This document shows positions 46,827 through 56,968 of a stretch of 64,000 bases of DNA, piece after piece. Position 1 is the first letter of the stretch, and each line of letters begins with the position of its first letter. Source of the DNA: Sarocladium kiliense (Eukaryota; Ascomycota; Sordariomycetes; Hypocreales; Sarocladiaceae). The notes beneath the pieces are model-generated. The model was not told where the DNA came from and did not search any database. It was given only the letters and a program-made list of their open reading frames with translations. The translations under genes were made by a program, and so were the position numbers. Where the stretch lies: the NCBI GenBank assembly GCA_030734395.1, contig JAUZTG010000016.1, positions 1,798,001 to 1,862,000 of the forward strand. Direction: 5' to 3'.

Positions 46827-48283
46827 ATGGGTTCGATCTGTTGGTTGGCCATCGTGGCCCTGGTATCTATAGCGGGTGCACAAGAGTTCACTCGCTGCAA
46901 TCCTTCACGAGACGGTAAGCTGGTCTCGTCGAACCAAGATATATGGCAACCACATGAGTCCAAGATGCTAATAGAACTATGGGGTACTCTAGAGTGTGAT
47001 CCAGTTCCCGCCATCGGCAGAACCGTTTCCTGCGACTTCACCAAGGGCAAATGCGACGTGTTCAGGGAAGTCGAAGGCGGTGTTATGAAGTATGATGACG
47101 AAGACGGTGCACAATTCATCATTGAAAAGGATACAGACTTTCCAATGATCGAGACTCCGCAATATATGTTCTTTGGTCGATTGGAGGTTGAACTCAAGGC
47201 AATGCCCGGGCAAGGCCTCGTCACGTCGCTTGTCTTGCAGTCCGATGCTCTTGACGAAGTTAGTCACGACTTCAGCTTGCTGTTCCTGGACATGACTGAC
47301 AACAGAGTTCTCAGATCGACATCGAATGGGTCGGAAGCAAAAAGGATTCACTCCAGACCAATTTCTTCAACAAAGGCAGCACAGAAGAAAGCGACACGCC
47401 GACGCAGGACAGGGATGCGTTCCATGAGGTTTCCAACGTCACAGGGTCATTCCACAATTATACTGTTGTGTGGACACCACGATCTATTAGCTGGTCGTTT
47501 GACGGGAAAGAGTTTCGCGTCGAGGGCCGCAATCCGAACGATCAAGGCGACACATACCCCCAGACACCATCCCAGGTGAAGTTAGGCGCGTGGCTTGCTG
47601 GCAGAGCAGATGCTCCGAACGAGACAGTGGAATGGGCTGGAGGATTAGCAGATCTCTCTAGCGGCCCAGCTATGGCCGCTGTGAGGAGGATCACCATCAC
47701 GGACTTTGCTGGTGGTGATGAAGTACCAAAGAAGAGAACGAAGGAGTACGAGTACACAAATCGGAACGGCACGTACCAGAGCATCAAAGTGGTGGAAACT
47801 GATGAGGATAACGAGGTCCCAGCTGACGCGGTGACTTCCTCCTCGAGAACAACCACCGGCTCGCCAACTATGAGCGCGACGACTGTCTCTGGAGGCGGCC
47901 CAAGGCACGGCGACAGTGAAGAATCCAGCAAAGACGGCCTTGCACCAGGAGCCATAGCTGGTATCGTAATAGGTTGCATCGTCGGAGTTGCTCTCGTTCT
48001 CGCTGCAGTATTCCTCCTGTGGAGACGAAGAAAACGGGCAGCAACAGCAGCAGCAGATCCCACCTCACCCGCATCAGAGAGAATTACAGACCCATTTGAG
48101 GGCTGGAAGAACGAAGATGACCTTCCAGCAGAAATGAATGGGACTCGTGAGCCTCAGGAGGTGCACGCGGTGACTTCACCACAGGAGATGAACGGGGTAG
48201 GCTTGCCGCAGGAGATGGATACGAAGCGAGAGCCCGTGGAGCTGGATTCAACTCCTGTATGGAGAGACAAGCCTCTGATATGA
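46827..48283 (+). CDS. Crh-family chitin-glucan transglycosylase (GH16) with a membrane anchor
   Basis: Two exons, 46827-47258 and 47315-48283, 466 aa. The ATG at 46827 gives a signal peptide (MGSICWLAIVALVSIAGA). The GH16 domain (about 20-290) carries the catalytic motif D143-E144-I-D146-I-E148, with E144 the expected nucleophile and E148 the acid/base. The intron (GTTAGT...CTCAG) falls exactly after the E144 codon. Substrate-cleft parts NYTVVWTPRSISWSFDG and QVKLGAWLAG follow. Instead of the usual GPI signal there is a Ser/Thr linker, a transmembrane segment (IAGIVIGCIVGVALVLAAVF, near 376-398), an RRRKR stop-transfer and an ~80-residue cytosolic tail with repeated PQEM. Crh enzymes link chitin to beta-glucan in the cell wall. 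Confidence 0.88.
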
Positions 48284-48764
48284 TGAGAGACATAGTATAT
48301 TGAATAAACGAGAAATGCCTAGATTCATGCCCACCGGGCGAGGCGACTGTTGCCGTACCGCCATCTACGAGGGACGTTCGAGGTCAAGCTGCAGGTATCT
48401 CCACTTATCGCACGCGGACACTTTTGAACGATCAAAAGATGACGATGATCCTGAAGAAAGATTATCGAAGTCTCTTAACCAAGGTTCGAGCTCAAGATCA
48501 GTGACGGCTTGACGCGTGATAGGGCTGAAGGCGCCACAGCCAACGGCAGTCCCATTTGCGGCAACGTGCACCAAGAGACTGGTAGCGGTCGCCAACCCCT
48601 GGAAATAGTGGGGGACAGTGGCGAGGACCCCTAAATTCCCACCCTCGGTCCCGAGCACCCCGCCCCGAAGCTCAATTTCCCCTCGTTCCGATCCAGCATC
48701 ACCAGATTCGTTCGACCTTACACCCAACCGAACTAACCCTAACACCCTCGAACGACTTTTCACA
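48284..48764. other. Intergenic region, Crh / NECAP
   Basis: 481 nt with the Crh 3' UTR and the NECAP promoter. The NECAP frame is open upstream to 48618 from a GTG but looks like leader sequence. Confidence 0.55.
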
Positions 48765-49556
48765 ATGGAGCTGCTCGACCCAACAACCGGCCAGGCCCTT
48801 CCTGAAGGCGCTATTCAGCGCGTGCTCTTCATCGCGCCAGCCGCGCACGTCTACAACATTCCGCCTCTACAATCGACCAAGGGCCACTCCGCGAGTACAT
48901 GGACCACACCGGCTTCCCGCCACATATTTACCGCCCGCCTTCGGATTATAGAGACCGACCTCTCTTCCGATGATACCAATACCTCTGCCTCCTCCCTCAA
49001 AGTCGATATCGTGCTCGAGGATCCTTCGACAGGACAGCTCTTCGCTGCCGCGCCATACACAGACCCGAAGGCCGTAGAGCCTGTGATAGACTCCAGCAGG
49101 TTCTTTGCCGTGATGGTAAGAGATCCAGAGGGCAGGAGAGCAATGCTCGGTGTCGGCTTTGAGGAGAGAAGTGACGCGTTTGACTTCGGCGTTGCGCTAC
49201 AAGAAGCAAGGAAAGCGCTCGGCATGGAGGGACGTACAGACACTGGCAGTGGTTCAAAAGGCAGCAAGCAAGAGGAGCCGAAGAAGGAAGAGCCAAAGGA
49301 CTACAGCTTGAAAGAGGGAGAGACCATCACGGTGAACCTCGGCGGCAAGGGGAGGAGAAGACCACAGCCCGAGACGACAGACTCTAGCGGCGGTGGTGAT
49401 TTACAATCTTTCGCACTGGCACCGCCGCCTTCAGCAGGTGGCTCCTCTGGTGGCTTTGCGTTGCCGCCTCCGCCGAGTGCTACAGATGTGAAGACGAAGA
49501 GGAGGTCGATACGGGATATGGGCTTTGACGATGGGCAATTCGGGGAGTTTGCGTGA
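48765..49556 (+). CDS. NECAP-like endocytic adaptor (adaptin-ear-binding coat protein)
   Basis: Single exon, 263 aa, ATG at 48765 after CACA. The N-terminal ~165 residues form the PH-like NECAP domain: IQRVLFIAPAAHVYNIPP, SRHIFTARLRIIET, SSRFFAVMVRDPEGRRAMLGVGFEERSDAFDF (in pieces). The C-terminal part has Lys/Glu-rich and Pro/Gly-rich stretches, KEGETITVNLGGK and a final GFDDGQFGEFA. Vertebrate NECAPs bind AP-2 ear domains and help clathrin-mediated endocytosis; a WVQF-type end motif is not present, and the acidic FGEF end may play that part (inference). It links thematically with Bbc1 in this window, though 42 kb away. Confidence 0.9.
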   Translation: MELLDPTTGQALPEGAIQRVLFIAPAAHVYNIPPLQSTKGHSASTWTTPASRHIFTARLRIIETDLSSDDTNTSASSLKVDIVLEDPSTGQLFAAAPYTDPKAVEPVIDSSRFFAVMVRDPEGRRAMLGVGFEERSDAFDFGVALQEARKALGMEGRTDTGSGSKGSKQEEPKKEEPKDYSLKEGETITVNLGGKGRRRPQPETTDSSGGGDLQSFALAPPPSAGGSSGGFALPPPPSATDVKTKRRSIRDMGFDDGQFGEFA

Positions 49557-49773
49557 AGCGGACACATGATCGATTAAAAGCGTGGTAATATTAATGACCT
49601 AAACGAAACTCCGTTAAATCAGACCAATGCATGAACTCCAGTTATATGAGGGTTTTGATGATATGAGGTGGTACATCAGCGTGCTCGCTTCAGTCTGGTT
49701 CCCAGTTGTCCTGTCCATTCCTCCAGCTGTTTTGACCCCGTAATCAGTTAACGCCATGGCATGATATATGCAA

Positions 49774-50775
49774 TTACTCTTCAGGCCAGATGGACTGCAG
49801 GCACGGAAGACTCAGTCTCTTCTCACGAGGTGACAGGAGACCCTCATCATGTGAGATCCTTCTCTGACACCGTGAGCCGATGTTTTCTTCGTCTTCACAT
49901 TCATATTCGTACAAGACTTCTATATCCTCTTCTTCAAATGCACCGCGGTCAGAGGAACACCCGTCCTCGCTTGTCTCGTCGACTGTTTCGAGTTTTGAGG
50001 AGTTGCTTAGGTCTGATGTGAATCGCGCAGCGGATGATGACTCCGAAGAGGCGTAGATAGGTTGACCTGGGACAAAGACAGGCAGAGTTGGATCGAGAGG
50101 CGTGTTCTGTGGGTCATAGAAGGTCTCATCAGGTGAGAATGATGTACCATATCCGGGGAAGTACCCATCGCTGTCAGCTTCTACAAAGTTTGGCTGCTGG
50201 TGCTGTTGCTGGAGTGGTATCCGCCACAATGCTGCCTCACTCCACGCAGCGTGGCTCTGTAACTCCGTGTAGACTTCTCCAAGTCTCACAAAAATTGTCT
50301 TCTCCTGCCCAGCGGCTTGGTCTAGCTGTGCTCGCAAGTGGCCCATTTTCTTCCGCAGTCTCCGTCGGGCTTTCCCAGTAGTCCCAGGTGAGGTGAACTG
50401 CGCCTCGAAAGCCGAGTACTCGCCGATGAGTTGTCGGGACTGCATGGTTTGCCGGTGGAGGGAGGAGATGAGGTAGGCTCGCTCGGCTAGGATGACTTCG
50501 AGGGGTCGTGGAGTGAAGATGAGGTCGAGGGACAAGGACGGTCGGTGGGTATGAGAGGTATTCAACCGTGGTGCGGTAGGTTCGGTGTTCCGGCGGATGA
50601 GACTCTTACGTCGCTTTGACGAAGAGGGGACTTTTGGGAGAGATTCATTCTCAATTGTGTTTTGCTGGGAGGAGAGCTGACGCTCAAGAGTCGATCGAGT
50701 TTCTAAGGGGCTAACGTCGTCAAACATAGATTGCTCAGGCGGCGGTGTGATGCAATCTTCGATAGGCGACACCAT
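49774..50775 (-). CDS. Conserved coiled-coil protein of unknown function
   Basis: Single exon, 333 aa from the ATG at 50775 (MVSPIEDCITPPPEQ). The frame is open upstream to 50892, but only from GTG, so a 5' exon cannot be excluded. Residues ~60-100 are basic and Ser-rich (SSSKRRKSLIRRNTEP). A helical block follows (RPLEVILAERAYLISSLHRQ, then RRRLRKKMGHLRAQLDQAAGQEKTIFVRLGEVYTELQSHAAW), probably a coiled coil. The C-terminus is acidic (EEEDIEVLYEYECEDEEN). No signal peptide, membrane segment or recognised domain. Coding status is supported by length and composition; function is unknown. Confidence 0.7.
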   Translation of the reverse strand: MVSPIEDCITPPPEQSMFDDVSPLETRSTLERQLSSQQNTIENESLPKVPSSSKRRKSLIRRNTEPTAPRLNTSHTHRPSLSLDLIFTPRPLEVILAERAYLISSLHRQTMQSRQLIGEYSAFEAQFTSPGTTGKARRRLRKKMGHLRAQLDQAAGQEKTIFVRLGEVYTELQSHAAWSEAALWRIPLQQQHQQPNFVEADSDGYFPGYGTSFSPDETFYDPQNTPLDPTLPVFVPGQPIYASSESSSAARFTSDLSNSSKLETVDETSEDGCSSDRGAFEEEDIEVLYEYECEDEENIGSRCQRRISHDEGLLSPREKRLSLPCLQSIWPEE

Positions 50776-51363
50776 GGTGATGATGCTCTTAAGGTCTCGA
50801 AGCCGGGTTTTCCATCTGTCTTGATCCTTCGAGGATACGTCGATCGATGGCTCGACGGCGACATATGTTGAGTTGTCACTCTTAAAGAGCACAGTACTTT
50901 CCCCAGCGATGTCCGCTGTCTCCTTCTAGGCTTGGATTAAAATGCAGGCCGGCGATTGGGACAATGGGTGCGACGCATTGGCCCGTCCATTTTGACTTTG
51001 TCTATTGAGACCAACATGCGTGGCGTGTCAACGCACGGCTCGCACCAACAACAGACATTCAGCAGCTCTGAACTAGATCCCAATCGAGAAACGAGGTGCA
51101 AAAGGCTGTCACACATAAGCCTCCTTTCTCAAACAACCCTTGCAGTCGCCGTTGGTCGGGACATGTCGAGGGCTTAGACCAAGCTTTGGCTTGCCACAAC
51201 CGGTACAAAGCCAAACACCCTCTGATGAGGGGAGTACAATCATCCCTGAACGCCTCTTTAGCCCATAGGCCGATGGCCCGAGCAGCTGGGTATCTGGAAA
51301 GGCATGGATTCAATTCGTTCGCCGACATCCGACCTGGCTCGAGTGTATGATCTCGGAGGAGGC
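50776..51363. other. Intergenic region
   Basis: 588 nt upstream of the coiled-coil gene and downstream of the radical SAM gene; both are on the minus strand. No gene was seen. Confidence 0.5.
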
Positions 51364-52627
51364 TTAGATCGCAAACCCATCATGTTTCGGAGGATCATTG
51401 AATCTCCAAAGACCAGCATCCTCTGCTGCCTTGCGGATGAATGATACTTCTTTGTCAGAGACCGCACGGTTTAGGTCGGCGTAGCGGATCTCTTCAGCTG
51501 GTGGTGACGACGATGTGCTGTCTCCAGTCGTCTTCTGTGCCGCCCTGCCACGCTTTCTAGGTTTCCCTACATGCGCGTCCGGATGATATTGCTCCATGAT
51601 ATTGACAAAGCAATCTGGGGAAATCTCCGATGCGAGGAACCGCATGATGTCAGCGCCTTCATCCTCTTTACCGGGCATAACCAGGTGTCGAACAAGCAAG
51701 CCTTGTTTCGCCAGCCCATCGTTCGTAAAGCACAGATCACCCACCTGCCTCTGCATCTCCCTCAAGCTCTCCCTCGCCGTCTCAGCGTAGTCATCCGCTT
51801 TGAGGAGCCGCTTCGAGGTCGCTGGGTTCCACACCTTGAAATCGGCTAGGTAGATGTCTACCAGGCCGTCAATGAGCTGCAGGGAGGCGAGTGAGTCGAA
51901 GCTGGAGGTATTGTAGACAATCGGTATGCGCAGGCCTAGATCTCTGGCGTGCAGGATACTGAGCGCCACCTGCGGCACGACGTGTTCGGGCGTCACGATG
52001 TTGATATTGTGGACTTTGCCGACCTCTTGTAGCTTGACGTACCACTCACCAAGCTGCTCGGGCGTGAGGTCCATCCCATTCCTCTGATGCGAGATGTCAT
52101 AGTTTTGACAGAAGATGCAGCGCAGATTGCAGCCGCTCATGAAGACTGCGCCACTGCCGTTGTGGCCTTGGATACATGGCTCTGTGAAGCAGAGACGGGT
52201 CAGAATGATCGGGCTACAAAGCCAGAGATAGCATCAACGCCCCTTCAAGCGCCACGAGGGACGTAAGAGTCACGGAATGTATTTCAGCGCCTCAATCACA
52301 TTGTCCTTACTCACCTTCGCCAAAATGAGGAGCAATGACGTTGACCTTGACGTCTGCCCCAATGAGACACGTCCCCGTCGTCTCGAACCTATTGACACCG
52401 CAAAGGCGCGGACACAGATTGCACTCTCTCAGGTGTCCATACGCTGCAGAGCGTTTCAGAGCAGCATCTCTCGAAGCGAGTGTCTGATAGCGCGGGATGT
52501 AATCGTCCAGAAGGAAGGGCGGTGCCAGATGTAGTGAGCGGCACCGCGCACCCACTGGCTTTCTCGCAATAGCTCGCAAGACCGGTCGGACAAGAGAGTG
52601 CATCGCAGGAAACAGGCGACTCCTCAT
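51364..52627 (-). CDS. PflX-like radical SAM protein (pyruvate formate-lyase activase homologue)
   Basis: Two exons on the minus strand: 52627-52315 and 52181-51364, joined in a Glu codon over a 133-nt intron, 376 aa. The frame is open further upstream from GTG only. The N-terminus (MRSRLFPAMHSLVRPVLRAIARKP) is Arg-rich and amphipathic, like a mitochondrial targeting signal. A cysteine cluster follows (CNLCPRLCGVNR...TGTC), then GEEPCIQG, and the radical SAM motif C122-x3-C126-x2-C129 (SGCNLRCIFCQN), which binds a 4Fe-4S cluster. Later parts fit the SAM barrel (IPIVYNTSSFDSL, DIYLADFKVW, LLVRHLVMPG). The layout matches the COG1313/PflX group, whose substrate is not known. No pyruvate formate-lyase gene is in the window. 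Confidence 0.85.
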
Positions 52628-53936
52628 CAAGTCAAATGGGAATTGATGACCTGACTGATTCGATCTTATCGATGCGTCTCTTGACACAAAGTTCGGGGCT
52701 TATGCTGCGAGGTAGATGGGGGTTCCCAGAACCTGAGCGAAGCACAATTGCAAGCAGCCTGGTTGGTCAGTGGCGGTCCACTGTCACATCGGGGCCGGCT
52801 CACTGAGATACCATCCCAATCATTTCGACCAAGGTTCTTTGCTTTTCCGCTGCGGCTTTGGAATGGAAGCTATCCGCTCGTGATAGTGTATTGTCTCGGG
52901 CAATACACTGCTCGTTCCAGTTCTTCGTTTGCTATCCTGCTTGCTATCCTGCTTGCTATCCTAGTCGCGAATTCACCTGCTGTACAACTCTCCCTCTCAG
53001 AGGCTGTTTATTAGTTCTATTATCGAAATGGCACTGCTAATGCCCAGGTCATAGTGTGCAGATATCGAACAGCCGCCAGTCAATAGACGCACAAAATAGA
53101 ACGGCCTACAGCTGACTGAGAGTTGAATCTTCATCTCACAAAATGTTCAAAGTTGCAAGGCATAACGCAGTCAGGCCCTGCTGAACGCAGAAGAGCAGGC
53201 ACAGATCCCAGCAGTAAACGATCAACCCGCACACGGATGTTTGGACACGGCTGAAACAGGCAATGAGGCCATGCTATAGCATTCAAATTCTCTTATAGAG
53301 GTCAACTGACGTCTCATTCGGCTGATGTCGGAATGGTATGGATCGATGTCATCCAAGTCGCAACCGCATGTATAGCGGAAACATGTCGTGCAAGTCACCC
53401 TTTCTGCTCATGCGCTGCATGTCGCTCCGATCGGGTCAGCCTGTCCTGGTGTTTACACGGACTAAATCGGAATGAGCGCGTTCCGGGGCGACGAGATTGG
53501 ATGATCCCGTCTTCCGTTCTACAAGTTCTAGATTCCTTCGAACAGGACGATCGGGAGAGCCAAAGCGTCATTTGAGGGCGCAATCATGTGGTCAAGGATG
53601 TCGGTCGGGTCATCATTGCTGGCTGGATTGGGGGTTACCATGGGCCGAGTATCCGAGAACGCTAGGCTGGCCAGCCATTCGAGAAAGCCCAATCTTCTTG
53701 CCTCCCAATTCCGTCTATGGCTTTTCGCGGAGTACAGACATGGAGGCTGGAGTTGGTGAGGCTTTTTCTCTCCGCGAATGGTACCAGCTGACCTTTCTGC
53801 GTCACATATGCAGCTGCTCGTAGCCAGGATGTTTGCATATATAGCGAGGACTCTCATAGCGCAGCCAACACGAGAGACCTGAAGCGACATTCAACTTAGC
53901 CCAATCAGACTCTGGCCTCTTTCATAGACGAGAAAT
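52628..53936. other. Divergent intergenic region with a short tandem repeat
   Basis: 1.3 kb between the radical SAM gene (-) and the UPF0145 gene (+). It contains a 12-bp tandem repeat at 52930-52962 and no supportable gene. Confidence 0.55.
52930..52962 (+). repeat. 12-bp tandem repeat, 2.75 copies
   Basis: The unit TGCTATCCTGCT is repeated twice, followed by a 9-base partial copy, with no mismatches. Confidence 0.8.
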
Positions 53937-54329
53937 ATGTCAAAAACTACCAATAAGGATGATGCCATCCCATCGTGCTTCACAGATACCCATGGCATCA
54001 AGACCAGCACAACCAACGACATAGCCGGCTACCGCGTTGTCAAGCAACTGGATACCGTCTACGGATTGACAGTGCAGGCACGTAACTGGGGCGTCGAAAT
54101 AGGTGCGGCGTTCAAAGCCTCCGTCGGAGGCGAGATCAGAGCTTTCACCAATCTATTATACACGGCCAGGAATGAAGCAATGGACCGCATGGTAGGCGAG
54201 TGTATGGCGCGCGGAGGAAATGCTATTCTGGCGGTGCGATTCGATGTCGTGGCCATGGGCGGTTGGACGCAGGTGTACGCTTATGGCACCGCGGCTGTGG
54301 TCGAGGAGATCCCGACGGGTCAGAAGTGA
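53937..54329 (+). CDS. UPF0145/YbjQ-family protein
   Basis: Single exon, 130 aa, ATG at 53937. After a hydrophilic 25-residue lead it matches the YbjQ/UPF0145 fold: AGYRVVKQLDTVYGLTVQARNWG, LLYTARNEAMDRMVGECMARGGNAILAVRFD (in pieces), then GGWTQVYAYGTAAVVEE. The family is common in bacteria, forms pentamers, and is sometimes called a heavy-metal-binding domain, though its role is not settled. It ends 57 bp from the convergent Dal81-like gene. It has no intron, so bacterial origin is possible, but such genes occur in many fungi. Confidence 0.88.
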   Translation: MSKTTNKDDAIPSCFTDTHGIKTSTTNDIAGYRVVKQLDTVYGLTVQARNWGVEIGAAFKASVGGEIRAFTNLLYTARNEAMDRMVGECMARGGNAILAVRFDVVAMGGWTQVYAYGTAAVVEEIPTGQK

Positions 54330-54386
54330 GCGGGAGTGCGTGGTGGAGGAACAAAGTATTGTATTGTACAAACGTTACGTGAACAT

Positions 54387-56414
54387 TCAGTCGAAATCCT
54401 GCAGTCCAGCTTGAAGCCAGTCACCGCGATCTCCCATGGGTGTAGTGAGCATGTTCTCGTTCATCAGAAACGCCACGAACGGATCTTCAAGATAGTCATC
54501 GTGCGCTTGATCAGGACCGTCATCACCAGTACCGCCTTGTGCTGTCCAATCTCCTCGAACATCATCTTCCTGCATATCTTCTGGCTGGTCTCCGTCTCTT
54601 GGCGTACCTGCATGTTCCTCGAGCAGTTGACTACATGCATCCAAAACTCCGACAGCGTACCTCATGAAGGGAGCGCTGTTTGCACTAAGCCGAAGAAGCC
54701 AGCGATACTCAGCCAGCTTGGCCATGTGCCCCTCTCTCTCTGATCTACTAGGTGCCACAGAGCATAACACAGTTCCAAAGACGCCGATGATGGCAAGGCT
54801 AACACTGGATGAGAAGTACCAGAAGCTTTGGAAGTGCTCTGCCTTCAGACGTTTGACAAAGTCAAGAGCGGAGACGAACCGAGCTTCAGCAGCTTGTCGC
54901 GTAATGCTTCGGAGGGTTTGGTCGTCACCGTTGATGCTGTTTGAGCTTGGGGGTGTTGTATGGCATCGCATGATGGCACGGTGGAGGGTGATCTCCGCAG
55001 TGTAGTAGGCGAGATGGAGATAGCCAACGGAGGAAAGCTTCATCGGCACAGTTTCGTCGAGGGAGAGACTGAAAGGCATGCCAGCATGCCAAGCTTTGAG
55101 CTGCAGCTGGATTGGCTTCGCGATTTCTAGCGCGGTTTGGAGCGTGTGTGGGTGTCGAACAGCCTTGAGGGTGAAGAAGTTATCGAGGATCTGAGACACG
55201 ATCTGGGTGAGTGAGACCATGCGGAGAAACGTCAGTTTTCCCTTCTCTATATCAGCGCTCCCTTCTTCGTTGTCGTCGTCCTTGGCGGTCTCCGGGAAGT
55301 CGGATGAGTCAAGCGGTCTCACGTCCCAGTCGTCTGGTCTGATGTGTGATCCCCGTCCATAAACCAAGGCACCCCATTTATCCTGCATGAACAGAGCCCA
55401 GGCGACACGTTTTCGGACACCTCGCTCCCAATCTGGAACTTGCCAGTCTGTGCAGTCGGCGTTGATGCCGAGATTCTGCGCCATGGCGACAAGATGGCCC
55501 GTCGTGGCCCATGAGTCGACATTGGGAGATTGCATGAGAACGAGGCCGCCTTGTAAGTCTGAGATTTTGGGTCGTCTGTGCACGTCGATAAGCATTCGGA
55601 GCACTTTGGCCTCAAGCTCTTTGGCATCTGGCTTGGGAAGGCTGGACAGAGCTTGGCTGTACGACCACCAGTTCAAGGCCAGCACATAGACGGCACCGAG
55701 GCCGATAGGGGTCAACTCTCGATAGCTTCTTCCATGCTTCTCAAGAAAGACATTCTTGTGAAGAATGGGAAACGTCGGGTGCACGATTCGGAAGTAGATC
55801 TTGACAAGTTCAGGGCCGTGCGGAGATACGAAGTCCTCGATGGCGTCCAGATTAGCCAGCTCAATATCCATCTCCTCCTGGGTGTCTGGCCTGAGGAAGA
55901 ACTGTGTCGTATCGTTGGCTCTTCTGAGCACTTGAGGGGCTCTGTAGCCATAGAAGGCACCTCTCTCATCCCATGGCAGAAATTGGGTGAGGCATGAGTC
56001 AAAGTCGCTGGTGGCGCCTATCACAGAACTCGACTGACGATTCTGATGGCCCAAGGTCTCCTTCAATAGTGATCGTCCTGGTAGTTGGGTGTAGTCCCTG
56101 ACGACAGAAGCATGCGCGTCGTGAGGCGGCTTGCGCCTTGACTTTGCGACTCCTCCCCCAGTCGTGGCACTTTGAGATGCTGAGTGTTCCTTCCGTGACC
56201 GTGGACTCGTGCTACTGGCTTTATCATGATCTTGATCCTTGGAGAGAGCACGCTTCTTGCGAGGCGGCTCTCTGACATAGGTGCATGTCGTAGACCGTGA
56301 TTGACACAAGACGCAATTGACGGCCTCGTCAGACGCGAAAAGGCATCGGATCTTGCGATGGCGGCAGTTATCGCAAGGTCTGAGATCTCTGGGTCTGGGG
56401 GCGATGGCGGCCAT
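54387..56414 (-). CDS. Zn2Cys6 transcription factor, Dal81/TamA-like
   Basis: Single exon, 675 aa, ATG at 56414. A complete zinc cluster, C14-x2-C17-x6-C24-x9-C34-x2-C37-x6-C44 (RPCDNCRHRKIRC), is followed by a basic REPPRKKRALSK linker. The fungal transcription factor domain reads VKIYFRIVHPTFPILHKNVFL, AVYVLALNWWSYSQAL, RPKISDLQGGLVLMQS, INADCTDWQVPDWERGVRKR and VAWALFMQDKWGALVYGR, a pattern I associate with yeast Dal81/Uga35 and Aspergillus TamA. These co-activate nitrogen-catabolite genes (urea, GABA, amino acids). The acidic C-terminus (EDMQEDDVRGD) may be an activation region. The subfamily call rests on recognition from memory and needs an alignment; the zinc-cluster regulator call is firm. 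Confidence 0.85.
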   Translation of the reverse strand: MAAIAPRPRDLRPCDNCRHRKIRCLFASDEAVNCVLCQSRSTTCTYVREPPRKKRALSKDQDHDKASSTSPRSRKEHSASQSATTGGGVAKSRRKPPHDAHASVVRDYTQLPGRSLLKETLGHQNRQSSSVIGATSDFDSCLTQFLPWDERGAFYGYRAPQVLRRANDTTQFFLRPDTQEEMDIELANLDAIEDFVSPHGPELVKIYFRIVHPTFPILHKNVFLEKHGRSYRELTPIGLGAVYVLALNWWSYSQALSSLPKPDAKELEAKVLRMLIDVHRRPKISDLQGGLVLMQSPNVDSWATTGHLVAMAQNLGINADCTDWQVPDWERGVRKRVAWALFMQDKWGALVYGRGSHIRPDDWDVRPLDSSDFPETAKDDDNEEGSADIEKGKLTFLRMVSLTQIVSQILDNFFTLKAVRHPHTLQTALEIAKPIQLQLKAWHAGMPFSLSLDETVPMKLSSVGYLHLAYYTAEITLHRAIMRCHTTPPSSNSINGDDQTLRSITRQAAEARFVSALDFVKRLKAEHFQSFWYFSSSVSLAIIGVFGTVLCSVAPSRSEREGHMAKLAEYRWLLRLSANSAPFMRYAVGVLDACSQLLEEHAGTPRDGDQPEDMQEDDVRGDWTAQGGTGDDGPDQAHDDYLEDPFVAFLMNENMLTTPMGDRGDWLQAGLQDFD

Positions 56415-56968
56415 GTGGGTGAGCGATGAAGGTGGAGTTGTGAGGTTGCGACTGGTGCTGTAGTGTCTAAGCTGGACTCACCGCCTCATCAACGCGACCA
56501 GTCCAAGCGTGGGGTATTGGTCGAGACTGATCATAGGATCGATGAGAAGTGCAGAATAGATGAAAGCATACATGCAATGCATCCGGGAGCTGCATCGTCA
56601 GATCTGGACCACAAGGATGGACTGTGGGGGTGCCACTGATAAGGAACGGGCGCTACCGGTATCTACTTACCTACCGAATGACTGCCCAGTGCCAGTGGCA
56701 TCCCTCTGACCTCACGCCAACTGAACTGCCTGTGGAGGGTCCGCCATCGACATCGGTGCAGCCAGATCAAGCCTGTCTCACTCACTGTCCATCCTGAAGG
56801 CTGAAGCCATCCCCACATGCTATACATAGGCAGGGCATGGACGGACGGCACTTCACTACGCGACCGCTATCATCCCCCATATTGGTCCTTTGGAGCTCCT
56901 TAGCAGTCAATAAGTGCGACTGTTTGCAATCCATGCAGTAATTTTGTCATTAAGCCTGCAACTGCGTT
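56415..56968. other. Intergenic region
   Basis: 554 nt. It holds the promoter of the Dal81-like gene and the 3' UTR of the next minus-strand gene. No gene was seen. Confidence 0.55.

Noticed and set aside
48730..48750. Telomere-like CTAACCCTAAC
   Set aside because: Only about one and a half units in a CT-rich leader just before the NECAP start; it is not an array.
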